The notes under the pieces: generated by a model | Seen by the model: the letters and a program-made list of their open reading frames with translations, nothing else | The model's database searches: none | Told to the model about the DNA's origin: nothing | Shown here: one piece after another, positions 39,184 to 47,983 of the stretch | Layout of the letters: each line of letters opens with the position of its first letter | Position numbering within the stretch: the first letter of the stretch is position 1 | Made by a program: the position numbers and the translations under genes | Origin: Typhlomys cinereus | Lineage: Eukaryota > Chordata > Mammalia > Rodentia > Platacanthomyidae | Reading direction: 5' to 3' | Length of the DNA stretch: 64,000 bases | Assembly: GCA_023101885.1 (NCBI GenBank) | Contig: JALPQD010000223.1 | Coordinates: 2,901,866-2,965,865 of the forward strand

Positions 39184-39353
39184 AGGGCCTATTTTTTATT
39201 TTTTTTATTATTATTATTTATTCAACTGTGCGCATGTGCATGTGTATGTGCGCGCGCGTGTGTGTGTGTCTGTGTGTGTGTGTCGAACCACAGACGAACT
39301 CGCGAACCAGCATGGACGCCTCCACCTCCTTCTGCCCTGGGATTCACAGGGCC
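39184..39353 (-). mobile_element. 5'-truncated B2-superfamily SINE inside L1 ORF2
   Basis: 39190-39347 carries the 3' part of the lineage SINE (minus strand: CCTGTGAATCCCAGGGCAGA, GGAGGCGTCCATGCTGGTTC, GTTCGTCTGTGGTTCGACAC, a (CA)n tract and AATAAATAATAATAAT). A short AGGGCC duplication (39184-39189 and 39348-39353) frames it. Removing it would bring the L1 ORF2 sequence back into register, which shows it landed after the L1. Confidence 0.9.
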
Positions 39354-39597
39354 ATTGTTTTCCTTGGAGTTTAGTTTTCTAAGTTCTTTGTGCACTCTGG
39401 ACAGCAGAGTTCTATCAGATGTGTGGTTAGTGAAGATTTTCTCCCATTCTGTGGGTTGCCTTTGAGCTCGTGTTACAATCTCTTTATCTGAACAGAAGCT
39501 CTTTAATTTCACAAGATCCCAACTGTTGAGAGTTGGTAGCAATGACTGTGCCATTGGATGTCTGTTTAGGAAATGTTGGCCTAGCCCAATCAGCTCG
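39354..39597 (-). pseudogene. L1 ORF2 segment between the two insertions
   Basis: The minus-strand frame reads LIGLGQHFLNRHPMAQSLL, NSWDLVKLKSFCSDKE and RQPTEWEKIFTNHTSDR, which is the post-polymerase part of L1 ORF2 (family pattern KWDLMKLKSFC, RQPSEWEKIF). It is open, but isolated on its upstream side by the templated insertion at 39598-39769 and on its downstream side by the SINE at 39190-39347. Confidence 0.9.
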
Positions 39598-39769
39598 AGG
39601 ACCCAGTGGCATTTCCATAAAGATTGCATTTTCAAATAGAAATAATTTTCTTTCTTTCCAATTTGATGCCTTTTTATTGTTTTCTCCTCCCTAATTACCC
39701 TGTTTAAAACCTCTAGAAACATGCTGTGTAATATTTGCAAGATGAGGCATCAGTGTCTTGTCCTTGATT
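39598..39769. repeat. Templated insertion: 23-nt direct copy plus 145-nt inverted copy
   Basis: 39598-39620 is an exact direct copy of 37771-37793 (L1 3' UTR, AGGACCCAGTGGCATTTCCA onward). Four bases (39621-39624) follow. 39625-39769 is the reverse complement of 37081-37225 in the neighbouring ancient L1, with one mismatch in 145. The 37081 copy is colinear with its L1 on both sides, so it is the source. L1 ORF2 codons on both sides of the patch are nearly contiguous in the family, so little was lost. It breaks ORF2 after [12 protein letters not shown]. Confidence 0.9.
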
Positions 39770-41942
39770 CAATGATGGTTTTTATAGTCTCTGGCCTGAT
39801 ATCAAGGTCCTTGATCCATTTGGAATTAAGTCTTGTACATGGTGACAAGTATGGGTCCAGCTTTAATCTTCTGCATGTGGAGATCCAGTTTTGCCAGCAC
39901 CATTTGTTGAAGATGCTGTTCTTTTTCCATTGGATTCTTTGGGCCCCTTTGTTAAAGACCAAATGGCTGTAACTTTGTGGGCTTATATCTGGGTCTTCAA
40001 CCCTTATCCATTGATCTGTGTGTCTATTTTGGAGCCAGTGCCAGGCTGTTTTTATAACTATGGATTTGTAGTATAGACTTAGGTTTGGTATGGTAATACC
40101 TCCAGCAGTGTTTCTGTTACTCAGCATTGTCTTTGCTATCCTGGGTCTTTTGTGCCTCCATATGAATTTTGAGATTGTTTGGTCAACTTCTTTAAGGAAT
40201 TGCTTTGGGATTTTAATTGGTATAGCATTGAATTTGTATATTGCCTTTGGTAGGATGGTCATTTTTACAATGTTGATTCTACCAATCCAGGAACATGGGA
40301 GGTCTCTCCACCTTCTGGTGTCTTCCGCTATTTCTTTCTTTAGAGTTTTAAAGTTTTCATTGTAAAGGTCTTTTACCTCCTTGGTTAGGTTTATACCAAG
40401 GTATTTCATTTTTTTAGGGGCTATAGTAAATGGGATTGCTTCTCTCAAGGCTTTTTCACTTCTTTCATTCTGGGCATATAGGAAGGCCTCTGATTTTTGC
40501 ACATTTATTTTGTATCCTGCCACCCTGCTGAACTTCTCAATTAGTTCCAGGAGCTTCCTGGTGGAGTTTTTGGGATCACTCAGGTATAAGATCATGTCAT
40601 CTGCAAATAGGCATAGCTTGACTTCTTCCTTGCCGATTTGAATCCCTCTTATGTCCCTTTCTTGTCTTATGGCTTCAGCTAAGACTTCAAGTACAATATT
40701 GAATAGAAGTGGTGAGAGTGGACAGCCTTGTCTAGTTCCTGATCGAAGTGGGAATGCTTCCAATTGTTCCCCATTGAGGATAATCCTTGCTGTGGGCTTG
40801 TTGTGAACAGCTTTTATTATATTGATAAAGGTTCCTTTCATTCCTACAGTCTTTAGTGTTTTGATCATAAAAGGCTGTTGGATTTTGTCAAAGGCTTTTT
40901 CTGCAACTATGGAGAGTATCATGCGGTCTTGGACTTTGGACTGGTTTACATGATGAATTACATTTATTGATTTGCGTATGTTGAACCAACCTTGTGTGCC
41001 GGGGATGAAGCCTACTTGGTCCCCGTGAATGATCTTTTTAATATGTTTTTGAATCTGATTTGCTAAGACTTTGTTGAGAATTTTTGCATCTGGGTTCATC
41101 AGAGAGATCGGCCTATAGTTTTCTTTTTTAAGCGAATCTTTATTAGGTTTGGGGATTAAAACGATATTAGCTTCATAGAAGGAATTTGGTAGTGTTCCTT
41201 CCTTTGCAATTTGATGGAACAGTTTAAGGAGTATTGGTGTTATTAACTCCTTAAATGTCTGGTATAATTCTGTGCTGAATCCATCTGGCCCAGGACATTT
41301 TTTGGTGGGAAGATTCGAGATTACTTCTTCAATTTCCTTGTATGTTATAGGACTATTTGAATAATTCACAACTTCCTGATTCAATTTAGGTAGGTTGTGT
41401 TTACTTAGAAATTCATCCATCTCTTTTCTGTTGTCAAACTTCACAGAGTACAAGTTTTTGAAATATGATGTTATAATTCTCTGGATTTCCTGGGTATCCG
41501 TAGTGATAACTCCATGTTCATTTCTAATTTTGTTAATTTGGGTTTTCTCTCTCTTGCTTTTGGTTAATTTAGCTAGGGGTGTATCAATCTTATTGATTTT
41601 TTCAAAGAACCAGCTTTTTGACTGGTTGATTTTTTCTATCGTTTTCTTAATCTCGATTTCAGATATTTCTCCCCTTATTTTGCTAATCTCCTCTCTTCTA
41701 CTACTTTTGGGATCAGATTGCTCTAGTTTCTCTAAAGCTTTAAGCTGCATTGTTAAGTTGTTATTTCTGATGTTTCCATTTTTTTTGATGTAGGCATTAA
41801 GAGCTATGAACTTACCTCTTAGAACAGCTTTCATTGTGTCCCAGAGATTTTGGTAAGTTGTATTTTCATTATCATTCACTTTCAGGAAATCTTGAATTTC
41901 CTTTTTAATTTCTTCCTGAATCCAGTTCTCATTCAGCATCAT
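39750..41942 (-). pseudogene. L1 ORF2 reverse transcriptase segment
   Basis: A 730-residue open frame covers the linker and the reverse transcriptase that copies L1 RNA at the cut target. Visible blocks are [14 protein letters not shown] (about 218-230), IPKPNKD (263-269), NYRPISLMN (275-283), the motif A region at 344-352, [15 protein letters not shown] (401-415) and [10 protein letters not shown] (445-454, catalytic FADD). In motif A the family Asp of SIDAEKAFD is Val (residue 346, codon 40905-40907), which removes one of three catalytic acids. The frame starts one phase away from the endonuclease frame because of a small indel in a CA-rich stretch near 41980-42000. It ends where the templated insertion begins. 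Confidence 0.97.
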
Positions 41943-42703
41943 ATTGTTAAGTTTCCAGGAGTTAGTGTATTTTCTCTTGTTTGATGTGTGTGGATGTCCA
42001 GCTTTAGGCCGTGGTGGTCTAATAGGGCACAGGTTAGAATTTCAACTTTTTTGTGTATGTGTAGATTCGTTTTGTAGCCCAATATGTGATCTATTTTGGA
42101 GAAAATTCCGTGTGCTGCTGAGAAAAATGTGTATTCTTTGGTACGTGGGTGAAAAGTTCGATAGAGATCTGTAAGGTCCATTTCTTTAAGGGTTTGATTA
42201 AGGTCCAAAGTGTCTCTGTTAAGCTTTTGACCTGTTGATCTATCCCATGTTGAGAGGGCGGTGTTGAAGTCCCCAAGAATTATCGTTTGGGGGTTGATTT
42301 CTCGCTTTAGATGCTGTAGGGTTTTCTTAATGAATGTGGAGGGGCCCATATTGGGTGCATATATATTTAGTATTGTGAAGTCTTCCTGGTGACTTGTATC
42401 TGTGACTAAAATGTAGTATCCATCCGTGTCTCTTATAATTTTCTTTGGTTTGAAGTCCACTTTGTCTGATACCATAATGGCTACCCCTTCCTGTTTTCTG
42501 CTTCCATTAGCTTGTAGAATTGTTGACCAGCCTTTTATTTTTAGAGCGTGCCTATCTTTTGTGGTGAGATGGGTTTCCTGCAGGCAGCAGATTGATGGAT
42601 TGTGATTTTTAATCCATGTTTGTAATCTATGTCTCTTGATCGGTGAATTAATTCCATTAACATTTAGTGTTATAATGGAGAAATTATTTTTAATTCTAGA
42701 CAT
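41939..42703 (-). pseudogene. L1 ORF2 endonuclease domain
   Basis: The 254-residue frame is the APE-type endonuclease that nicks target DNA at TTTT/AA-like sites. Start: MSRIKNNFSIITLNVNG, with Asn14 as in human ORF2p. Other active-site positions are conserved: Glu43 in CCLQETHL, the GDFNT block, KIDHILG, and LDHHGLKLD near the end. The start lies 50 bp after the ORF1 stop, the usual L1 spacing. The domain runs out of frame within a CA-repeat-like stretch near 41980-42000 and stops at 41939; the downstream part continues in another phase. Confidence 0.97.
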
Positions 42704-42753
42704 TTATTATGTTTAGTAGTTTTTATAAGTATATTGCTTCGCTTTTAATGGTG

Positions 42754-43829
42754 TTATATTTGCCTTCTGTTGTCCTGCATATGCCTGTTTTTTTCTTCAC
42801 ACTTGAGTATCATTTCTAGCATTTTTTGAAGGCCTGGTTTGGTGGACATGTATCCCTTCAAGATGTCTTCGTGCTGGAAAGTTTTTCTTTCTCCCTCGAT
42901 CATGACTGATAGTTTTGCAGGGTAAATCAGCCTGGGTTGACATTTTTGCTCATTCAATACTTGAAGTATGTCTCTCCAAGCTCTTCTTGCTTTTACTGTT
43001 TCGACTTAGAAGTCATTTGTTATTTTAATAGGTTTACCTTTAAAAGTGACTTGTTTTTTCTCCCTTGAAGCTCTCAGCACCAGTTCTTTATCTTGAATGT
43101 GGAGTGTTTTAACTATTATTTGCCGTGGCGTGCTTCTGTTTTGGTCGTATCTGTTTGGGGTGCAGAATGCCTCTTGTATATGGATGGGCCTCTCTTCTTT
43201 TAGATGAGGAAAGTTTTCCTTGATGATCGTTTGAAAAATTTCCTCAGGGGTGGTATTTTGAGATTCTTGCTCTGGTATTGTATGAATACGCATGTTAGGC
43301 TTCTTCAGGGTGTCCCATATCTCTTGGATATTTCTCTCAAGTATCTTTTTGGCTTTAACAACCTCTTCCACTGAGCTGGTTAGTACTCCCACTTTATCTT
43401 CAAGGTCTGAAATTCTGTTTTCTGCTTCGTTAGTTCTGTTGATAAGACTCTCTGTAGAGTTCTGGGTTGAACTTGTCTTGTAGTTCAGTTTTAAACTCTG
43501 CTTGAGTCTGTTTTAACTGCTCTATGCCAGTTTTTGTTTCTTGCACTGTTTTTCTCAACTCCTCTTTTTCTCAACTCCTCCAAATGTCTGTTGTGTTCCT
43601 CTTCAAAGCGATTGATTCGATTAGTGTAATTCCTCCCGGATTTCCTCTTTCATAGTATTGAACATGGTAATGATCATATTTTGAAATCGTTATCCTAGGT
43701 CAGGCTTTCTTGGCCTTTTTCCGTGGGTTTGTTCTGGTTGGAGTCTAACATTATGGGACTAATTTCTTTAGTGGGAAATTTGTTTACTTGAGTGTTGCTT
43801 CTCATGGATTTGCACTTTGACTTTGGCAT
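42754..43829 (-). pseudogene. L1 ORF1 (RNA-binding protein), broken
   Basis: ORF1p is the trimeric nucleic-acid-binding chaperone of the L1 RNP. The start MPKSKCKSMRSN at 43829 and a length of about 358 codons fit the family. The N-terminal coiled-coil part (43829-43393) has several stops and shifts, including a 16-nt tandem duplication (43549-43564 and 43565-43580). The RRM-like part (43392-43006) is open and contains FPHLKEERP, HIQEAFCTPNR and KGKPIKITNDF. A TAA at 43006-43008 follows. The C-terminal domain then continues in the same phase (QPRLIYPAKLSV, KPGLQKML) to 42754. Confidence 0.93.
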
Positions 43830-44260
43830 TGTCGTTTTAACTCTTAAGATCTTTCAATTTCACTAAACTGAATTATTTGGCCTGGGGTTCTGGGGGTGGG
43901 CAGGGACAGAGCTTACCTAGGTCACGGGTGAAGCCCGGCTGGGGTGAAGCCCGGCTGGACCGTGCGCGCATCCCGACCGGTGAAGTGGGGTGGGGTGAAA
44001 GGGAGGATGGGGGCGTCGGCGTGGAGCTATTTAACCCGAGGGCAGCTGGGGCGGGGCCCGGGCGCAGGGGGAGGTCCTCCTCGTCCCTTGGCCCTGAGCG
44101 CGGCTCCGGCTGGATGGCGGGAGTCGGAGCTGGGTCCCTTTGGACTGACCTGGGGTTCTGGTGGGTGGGCGCGGCTGGGGCTTACCTAGAGTCGCAGGTT
44201 GTGGCCCGGCTGGACCAAGCGCGCGCGTCCCGACTGGCGGAGCAGGGTGGGGTGAAAGGG
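43830..44260 (-). promoter_or_regulatory. L1 5' UTR built of tandem monomers
   Basis: The GC- and CpG-rich 431 bp carries two copies of one unit. The plus-strand mark CCTGGGGTTCTGG starts at 43881 and at 44149, so the period is 268 bp. Other marks repeat in order (GGCTTACCTAG-like, GCCCGGCTGGACC, GCGCGCGTCCCGAC-like, GGGTGGGGTGAAAGGG). The 5'-most copy is cut at about 112 bp, as usual for L1 monomer arrays. Such monomers hold the Pol II promoter in mouse and rat L1. The start site is not visible from sequence. Confidence 0.85.
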
Positions 44261-44644
44261 CATATTTTAGTATTATTCCTATCAAAATCTCAATAACTTT
44301 ATTCACAGGAACAAAACCTCTTAATGTGTACCAAAGTACTAGAAACCCTAAGTAACCAAAGCAACTTGGAGAAAAGAACACAATGATAAAGGCACCACAG
44401 ACCTGCCTTTGAAACATACTATAAAGCTAAATCAATCAAAACAGTGTGTTGCTTATATAAGAACAAGAACAGTGGCCAATGGAACATAATTAGGAGCCCA
44501 CTTTACAAGTGATGTAGACATGAACACAAAACAGAGGAAGGGTGGTCTCTTTAAGTGATTAGGTTAGGAAAACCGGACATCCATCAGTGAAAAAATTAAA
44601 CTGGATCCTGATCTCACAGTGTAAACTTAGTATACCTTCATCTG
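44261..44644 (+). mobile_element. Ancient L1 (host copy), segment 5
   Basis: Immediately after the target duplication, L1 ORF2 homology resumes: CCTATCAAAATCTCAATAAC, AAGCTAAATCAATCAAAACA, GGCCAATGGAACATAATTAG and GAAAACCGGACATCCATCAG. This proves that the younger L1 interrupted this element. Confidence 0.85.
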
Positions 44645-44986
44645 CTCGTTAGCTTGCTTTTGTTGTCCACAATTAACCATGGCATGAAAATATGAAATCA
44701 AAAACTCCAAAAACCGTTTTATCAGTTTAAACTCTTCTCCATTCTCATCACCATGGGAAAGTGTTATATCACCCAACACCACCCAACTCAACACCCAGTT
44801 AGCTCCTTTGTTCTGTGTACTGCCAATCCTTATGTCACTTAGCAGCCACCTCAGCTATCCACCTGACCATGAGGTATCCCAGTGCTTATATATAGGCTTC
44901 AGTATTATTTCCAGGTTCAGGAAGTCACTGGGAGGTTTTGCAACTGATCCTCCAGAGACAATGTGGGATCTACTACCACACAAACA
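44645..44986. mobile_element. Tigger-like DNA transposon remnant inside the ancient L1
   Basis: CCACAATTAACCATGGCATG, TGTCACTTAGCAGCCACCTC, AGGTATCCCAGTGCTTATAT and TTCCAGGTTCAGGAAGTCAC, then GACAATGTGGGATCTACTAC, resemble the ends of a non-autonomous Tigger (Tc1/mariner) element whose consensus has GGTTTCAGGCATCCACTGGG and GGGGGGACTACTGTA. There is no transposase. L1 homology stops before it and resumes after it. The exact family is not fixed. Confidence 0.6.
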
Positions 44987-45004
44987 TCAGCCTCACATGG
45001 GTTA

Positions 45005-45404
45005 AAGACTTATGTGGGTGCTGGGGAGATGGCATACTGGTTAAAGTGTGGGCTGGATAAGCAAAAGGACTAGAGTTTTAGAGCATAGGTTTCATGTCAT
45101 ATGTCAGGTAGGTGTAGCAAGCTGCTTTCAATTCCAGATCTGGAAGACAGAATCTGGGGATATGCAGAAGAAGCTATGAAACTAGCTATAATGGCACACT
45201 GTGAGTGTGATTAGAGACCCAGGCTCAAAAGAATAAGGCAGAAAAGAGATGGAGATGATCCCCATATTACCCTCAGGTCTCCACACATATAATACTCATA
45301 CACAGGTGCACCCACATACATGTGGGTCCACCCACATGTACAGCATGCATATGTAGATGCACACATACATATATACATACACATGAAAAAGGAAGACTTA
45401 TGTG
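45005..45404 (+). mobile_element. Long B3-like SINE with target duplication
   Basis: The element (45017-45392, 376 bp) lies between exact 12-bp duplications (45005-45016 and 45393-45404, AAGACTTATGTG). The head is GTGCTGGGGAGATGGCATAC. The middle has AGGTAGGTGTAGCAAGCTGC, CAATTCCAGATCTGGAAGAC and AAGAATAAGGCAGAAAAGAG, a long body unlike the young SINE family, and a CACATACATA tail. Confidence 0.85.
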
Positions 45405-46118
45405 TACCCCAAAGCTAAAACTTATGAGAAGAAAATAGAGTTCAAATTACACAACTCTGGGCTGCGATAATATTTTACATTTGCTCCCAAAGCATAGACA
45501 ACAAAAGTAAGAAATACACAAATGAGATTATGTCAAACTGAAACTTTGGTACAGCAAGCAAAAGGAAAACCTATCATAATGATCAGACAAACACAGAACA
45601 AAAGAAAATGCCTGAAAACTGTACATGGGATGCAGAACTCAAAACACTCATAGCAAAGAAAAAGAATGATAAAAAAGCTAGAGGATCTGAACAAACATTT
45701 CTCTCAAGAAATATGCAAATAGCTAATAGATAAATAAAAGTAGCTGGCATTGCTAATCATCAGAGAAATAAAAATTGAAATGATTGCTTCACACCTGATA
45801 GGATGACTATCATCGCAAAGGAAAACGGAGAGATGTTATGGGGGCAGGTATCTGGGATCCCAGCACTTGGAAAGTAGAACCGGTCAATCAAGGTCAACCT
45901 TAGCTACATGATCCCTTGAGGTCATCCTGGGCTAAAAAGACCCTTCTTAGCACCTTCTGGCCCTCCCCAAATAACATCAAAGAAACATAAAAATGTTGAT
46001 GTGTATGAAGAAAAGTGGAATCCTTTGTACACAGTTGATGGGAATGTAAATTAGTACAACCCTATGAAAAATAAGGTTCCACAAAATTGAAAAATATAAC
46101 AACTATATAATCCTTGGT
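45405..46118 (+). mobile_element. Ancient L1 (host copy), segment 6, with a B1 insert
   Basis: CTCCCAAAGCATAGACAACA, AATGAGATTATGTCAAACTG, ACACCTGATAGGATGACTAT and ACACAGTTGATGGGAATGTA are the conserved late ORF2 region of older L1. Homology ends near 46118, before the 3' UTR. A B1 interrupts it at about 45838-45980. Confidence 0.85.
45838..45980 (+). mobile_element. Diverged B1 SINE
   Basis: GGGGCAGGTATCTGGGATCC, CCAGCACTTGGAAAGTAGAA and CAACCTTAGCTACATGATCC keep the B1 order (AATCCCAGCACTCGGGAGGC, AGCCTGG, ACAAAGTGAG). L1 sequence resumes after it. Confidence 0.55.
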
Positions 46119-46239
46119 CAAGGGAAAAATGAAAGCCACTTGTGCAGCTCTGTTTTAGAGAGTATGCCTAGAGCAGTCATTCGTTTACATTTGGAGTAGC
46201 TTGCAGCAGCATGCTAAACACAGATAAGCTCTGGTCTTC

Positions 46240-46360
46240 AAGTGTTAACTCCTGCAGTTATTATCCCCAAGTTATATAGGCTGCCATTCTCTTCACATGC
46301 AGCAATGAAGCCAGTAAGATTTGAACTCCAGTTGTCTAGCTTAAGTCATGTCTAAGGATG
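46240..46360 (-). mobile_element. MIR SINE fragment
   Basis: TTATTATCCCCAAGTTATAT and GCCAGTAAGATTTGAACTCC resemble reversed MIR (TTATTATCCCCATTTTACAG and GTGGCAGAGCCGGGATTTGAACCC). Diverged. The flank 46361-46858 shows no gene. Confidence 0.5.
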
Positions 46361-46858
46361 TGACCTTGACACTACGACAAGTCCATTAGGTGCATCTTTC
46401 TCCCCAGTTAAATATCTAGGTCCTGATGTGGGCAGACCCAGCCTCAGTCCCCAGAGACATATGGGCCCTTCCGTGAACAGACAGCACATCTCTGCATGAG
46501 TTCTGTGAATGCAGTGGTCCACAGCTTTATCTTGTAAAGTTTTACAGCATTCACACCTGAAATATGTGTGCTGGTAAACTTCCCAGGATTGACTCTAGAT
46601 GTGAGAGAAAGAAATCTATCTATGGTTTCCTGCCTCACACCCTTCAGTTACCATTATTTACAGAACAGTCCAAAGAGCTTAGGGAGAAGACAAGGATGCC
46701 CAAACTGTGTGTCTGAAGAAGGGAGTTTTAAAAGGGACCCCAGCAAGCTTCACCTCCGGCTATACATACCCAGATACATGATGTATATCTCCTCCCCTTG
46801 AATGTAGACTTAACTTGGCAGCTTTCTTCTAATATAGCAAAAATACTGGAATTCCCCC

Positions 46859-47075
46859 CTGAGTTCAAATCCCTAGATCCCACATAAAAATGCTGGGAGG
46901 ATGCAGAAGCAACTTGTAATTCCAGTTCTGGAAAGTAGAGCCTGAGAAATCCCAGAGCAAAGCAATAAGGAGGTAGAACATTCCAGGAAGTACCCATGTC
47001 ACTCTTGGATCTCCATAGGTGCACATGCTTAATTGACTTCTTATACACACATATACACCTATTCATATATAAATA
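46859..47075 (+). mobile_element. B2-superfamily SINE, 5' truncated
   Basis: Starts within the B box (GAGTTCAAATCCCTAGATCC) and continues with the lineage body (TTCCAGTTCTGGAAAGTAGA, AAATCCCAGAGCAAAGCAAT) to a CATATACAC-type tail. The A-box half is missing. Confidence 0.8.
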
Positions 47076-47716
47076 CATCCACACATGCAAAAAAGAATGT
47101 ATGCCACAAATGATAACTAATACCCTAACTCAAAGGGGGGAGGAGTTGTAAAAATCTGAATTTATTTTCTTTTTGTCTGAAATAATCTCACTTGACTCGT
47201 GAGTAGTCAAAAGGTGGGGCATTGTGTTCTGCTTGTGTCAAATTGTTGCTCAGAAGTGATCCAAGCCTATGAAGGCACAAAATGCCATATCTAAATGAGT
47301 TGTCTCCATCTAGGGCAAAATATTCCTTTGAACTTGGCAATACAGCACGTTCAAGTTAGAAAAGCCTTAGAAGGTAAACCCCCTTTATCAAGACTGATGT
47401 GCCTTTGCTCCAGAGACAAGGCCCTCTTGTGATGTCTCACAAAGAGCTATGGTGTTGTGACTGCACAGTGTTCCCTTGCCACTCAGCCCTCTCCACAGAC
47501 TTTGAGTCAGTGGGCCGCTGCTCCTGCTTCAAGAATGTTGCTGTGAACAGAGCAGTAAAAACGTAGACTGAAGTGTTCAAAGGAAAAAGATGATCTGTTT
47601 TGGGTAAGAAATGCACCCGGCTCCTCTCTTCCCACTTGGTTTGAACTCTCCAAAATCACAAGGAAATAATTTCCTCAGAAAGATGACAATAGCTGATAGC
47701 AATGTCTTTTGGTTTG
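47076..47716. other. Unique DNA, no gene seen
   Basis: Nothing recognised. Confidence 0.4.
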
Positions 47717-47721
47717 ATGTG

Positions 47722-47760
<39 letters not shown>

Positions 47761-47983
47761 TAGAGGACACTGTGTGTGCCTGTGGAGGCCTAAGGGTAAC
47801 CTTGGGAACCAGCCTGGATTGCTCTACCTCCTTTTTGCTTTGCTTTGGGGTTTCACAGGCTCTGCCTTCCAGGGTTGGAAATATGGGCTACTGCCCAGCA
47901 TTTTGACAAGGGATCAAGAATACAAACTCAGCCTCTTCTACTCTGAGACATATTCTTAACCCCTGAGTCATCTCCCTAGGCCT
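47717..47983 (-). mobile_element. B2-superfamily SINE, near full length
   Basis: The minus strand has the head CCTAGGGAGATGACTCAGGG, a diverged B box, the lineage body (TTCCAACCCTGGAAGGCAGA, GGTTACCCTTAGGCCTCCAC) and a (CA)n tract. It is of the older variant. Confidence 0.85.

Larger units (their letters stand above)
37542..44280 (-). mobile_element. Full-length, dead L1 retrotransposon with 20-bp target duplication
   Basis: The element spans 37562-44260 (6.7 kb) between exact 20-bp duplications at 37542-37561 and 44261-44280 (CATATTTTAGTATTATTCCT). Minus-strand order: monomer-type 5' UTR (44260-43830), ORF1 (43829-42754), 50-bp spacer, ORF2 from 42703, 3' UTR with a G-rich purine tract, and a poly(A) seen as T-rich DNA at 37562-37590. 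It inserted in the opposite orientation into the ancient L1. It is inactive: stops in ORF1, a frameshift after the endonuclease domain, loss of a catalytic Asp, a 172-bp templated insertion, a SINE insertion and a premature stop near the ORF2 end. Base composition, long open segments and an exact target duplication show it is much younger than its host. Confidence 0.97.

Noticed and set aside
39222..39740. A 172-codon minus frame
   Set aside because: It is a chimera of the repair patch, an L1 ORF2 piece and the inserted SINE. Only its middle part (39354-39597) is real L1 coding sequence.
43877..44296. Long plus-strand open frames (139 and 81 codons), Gly/Arg-rich
   Set aside because: They are antisense to the GC-rich L1 5' UTR monomers. 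High GC content removes stop codons, and there is no protein similarity.
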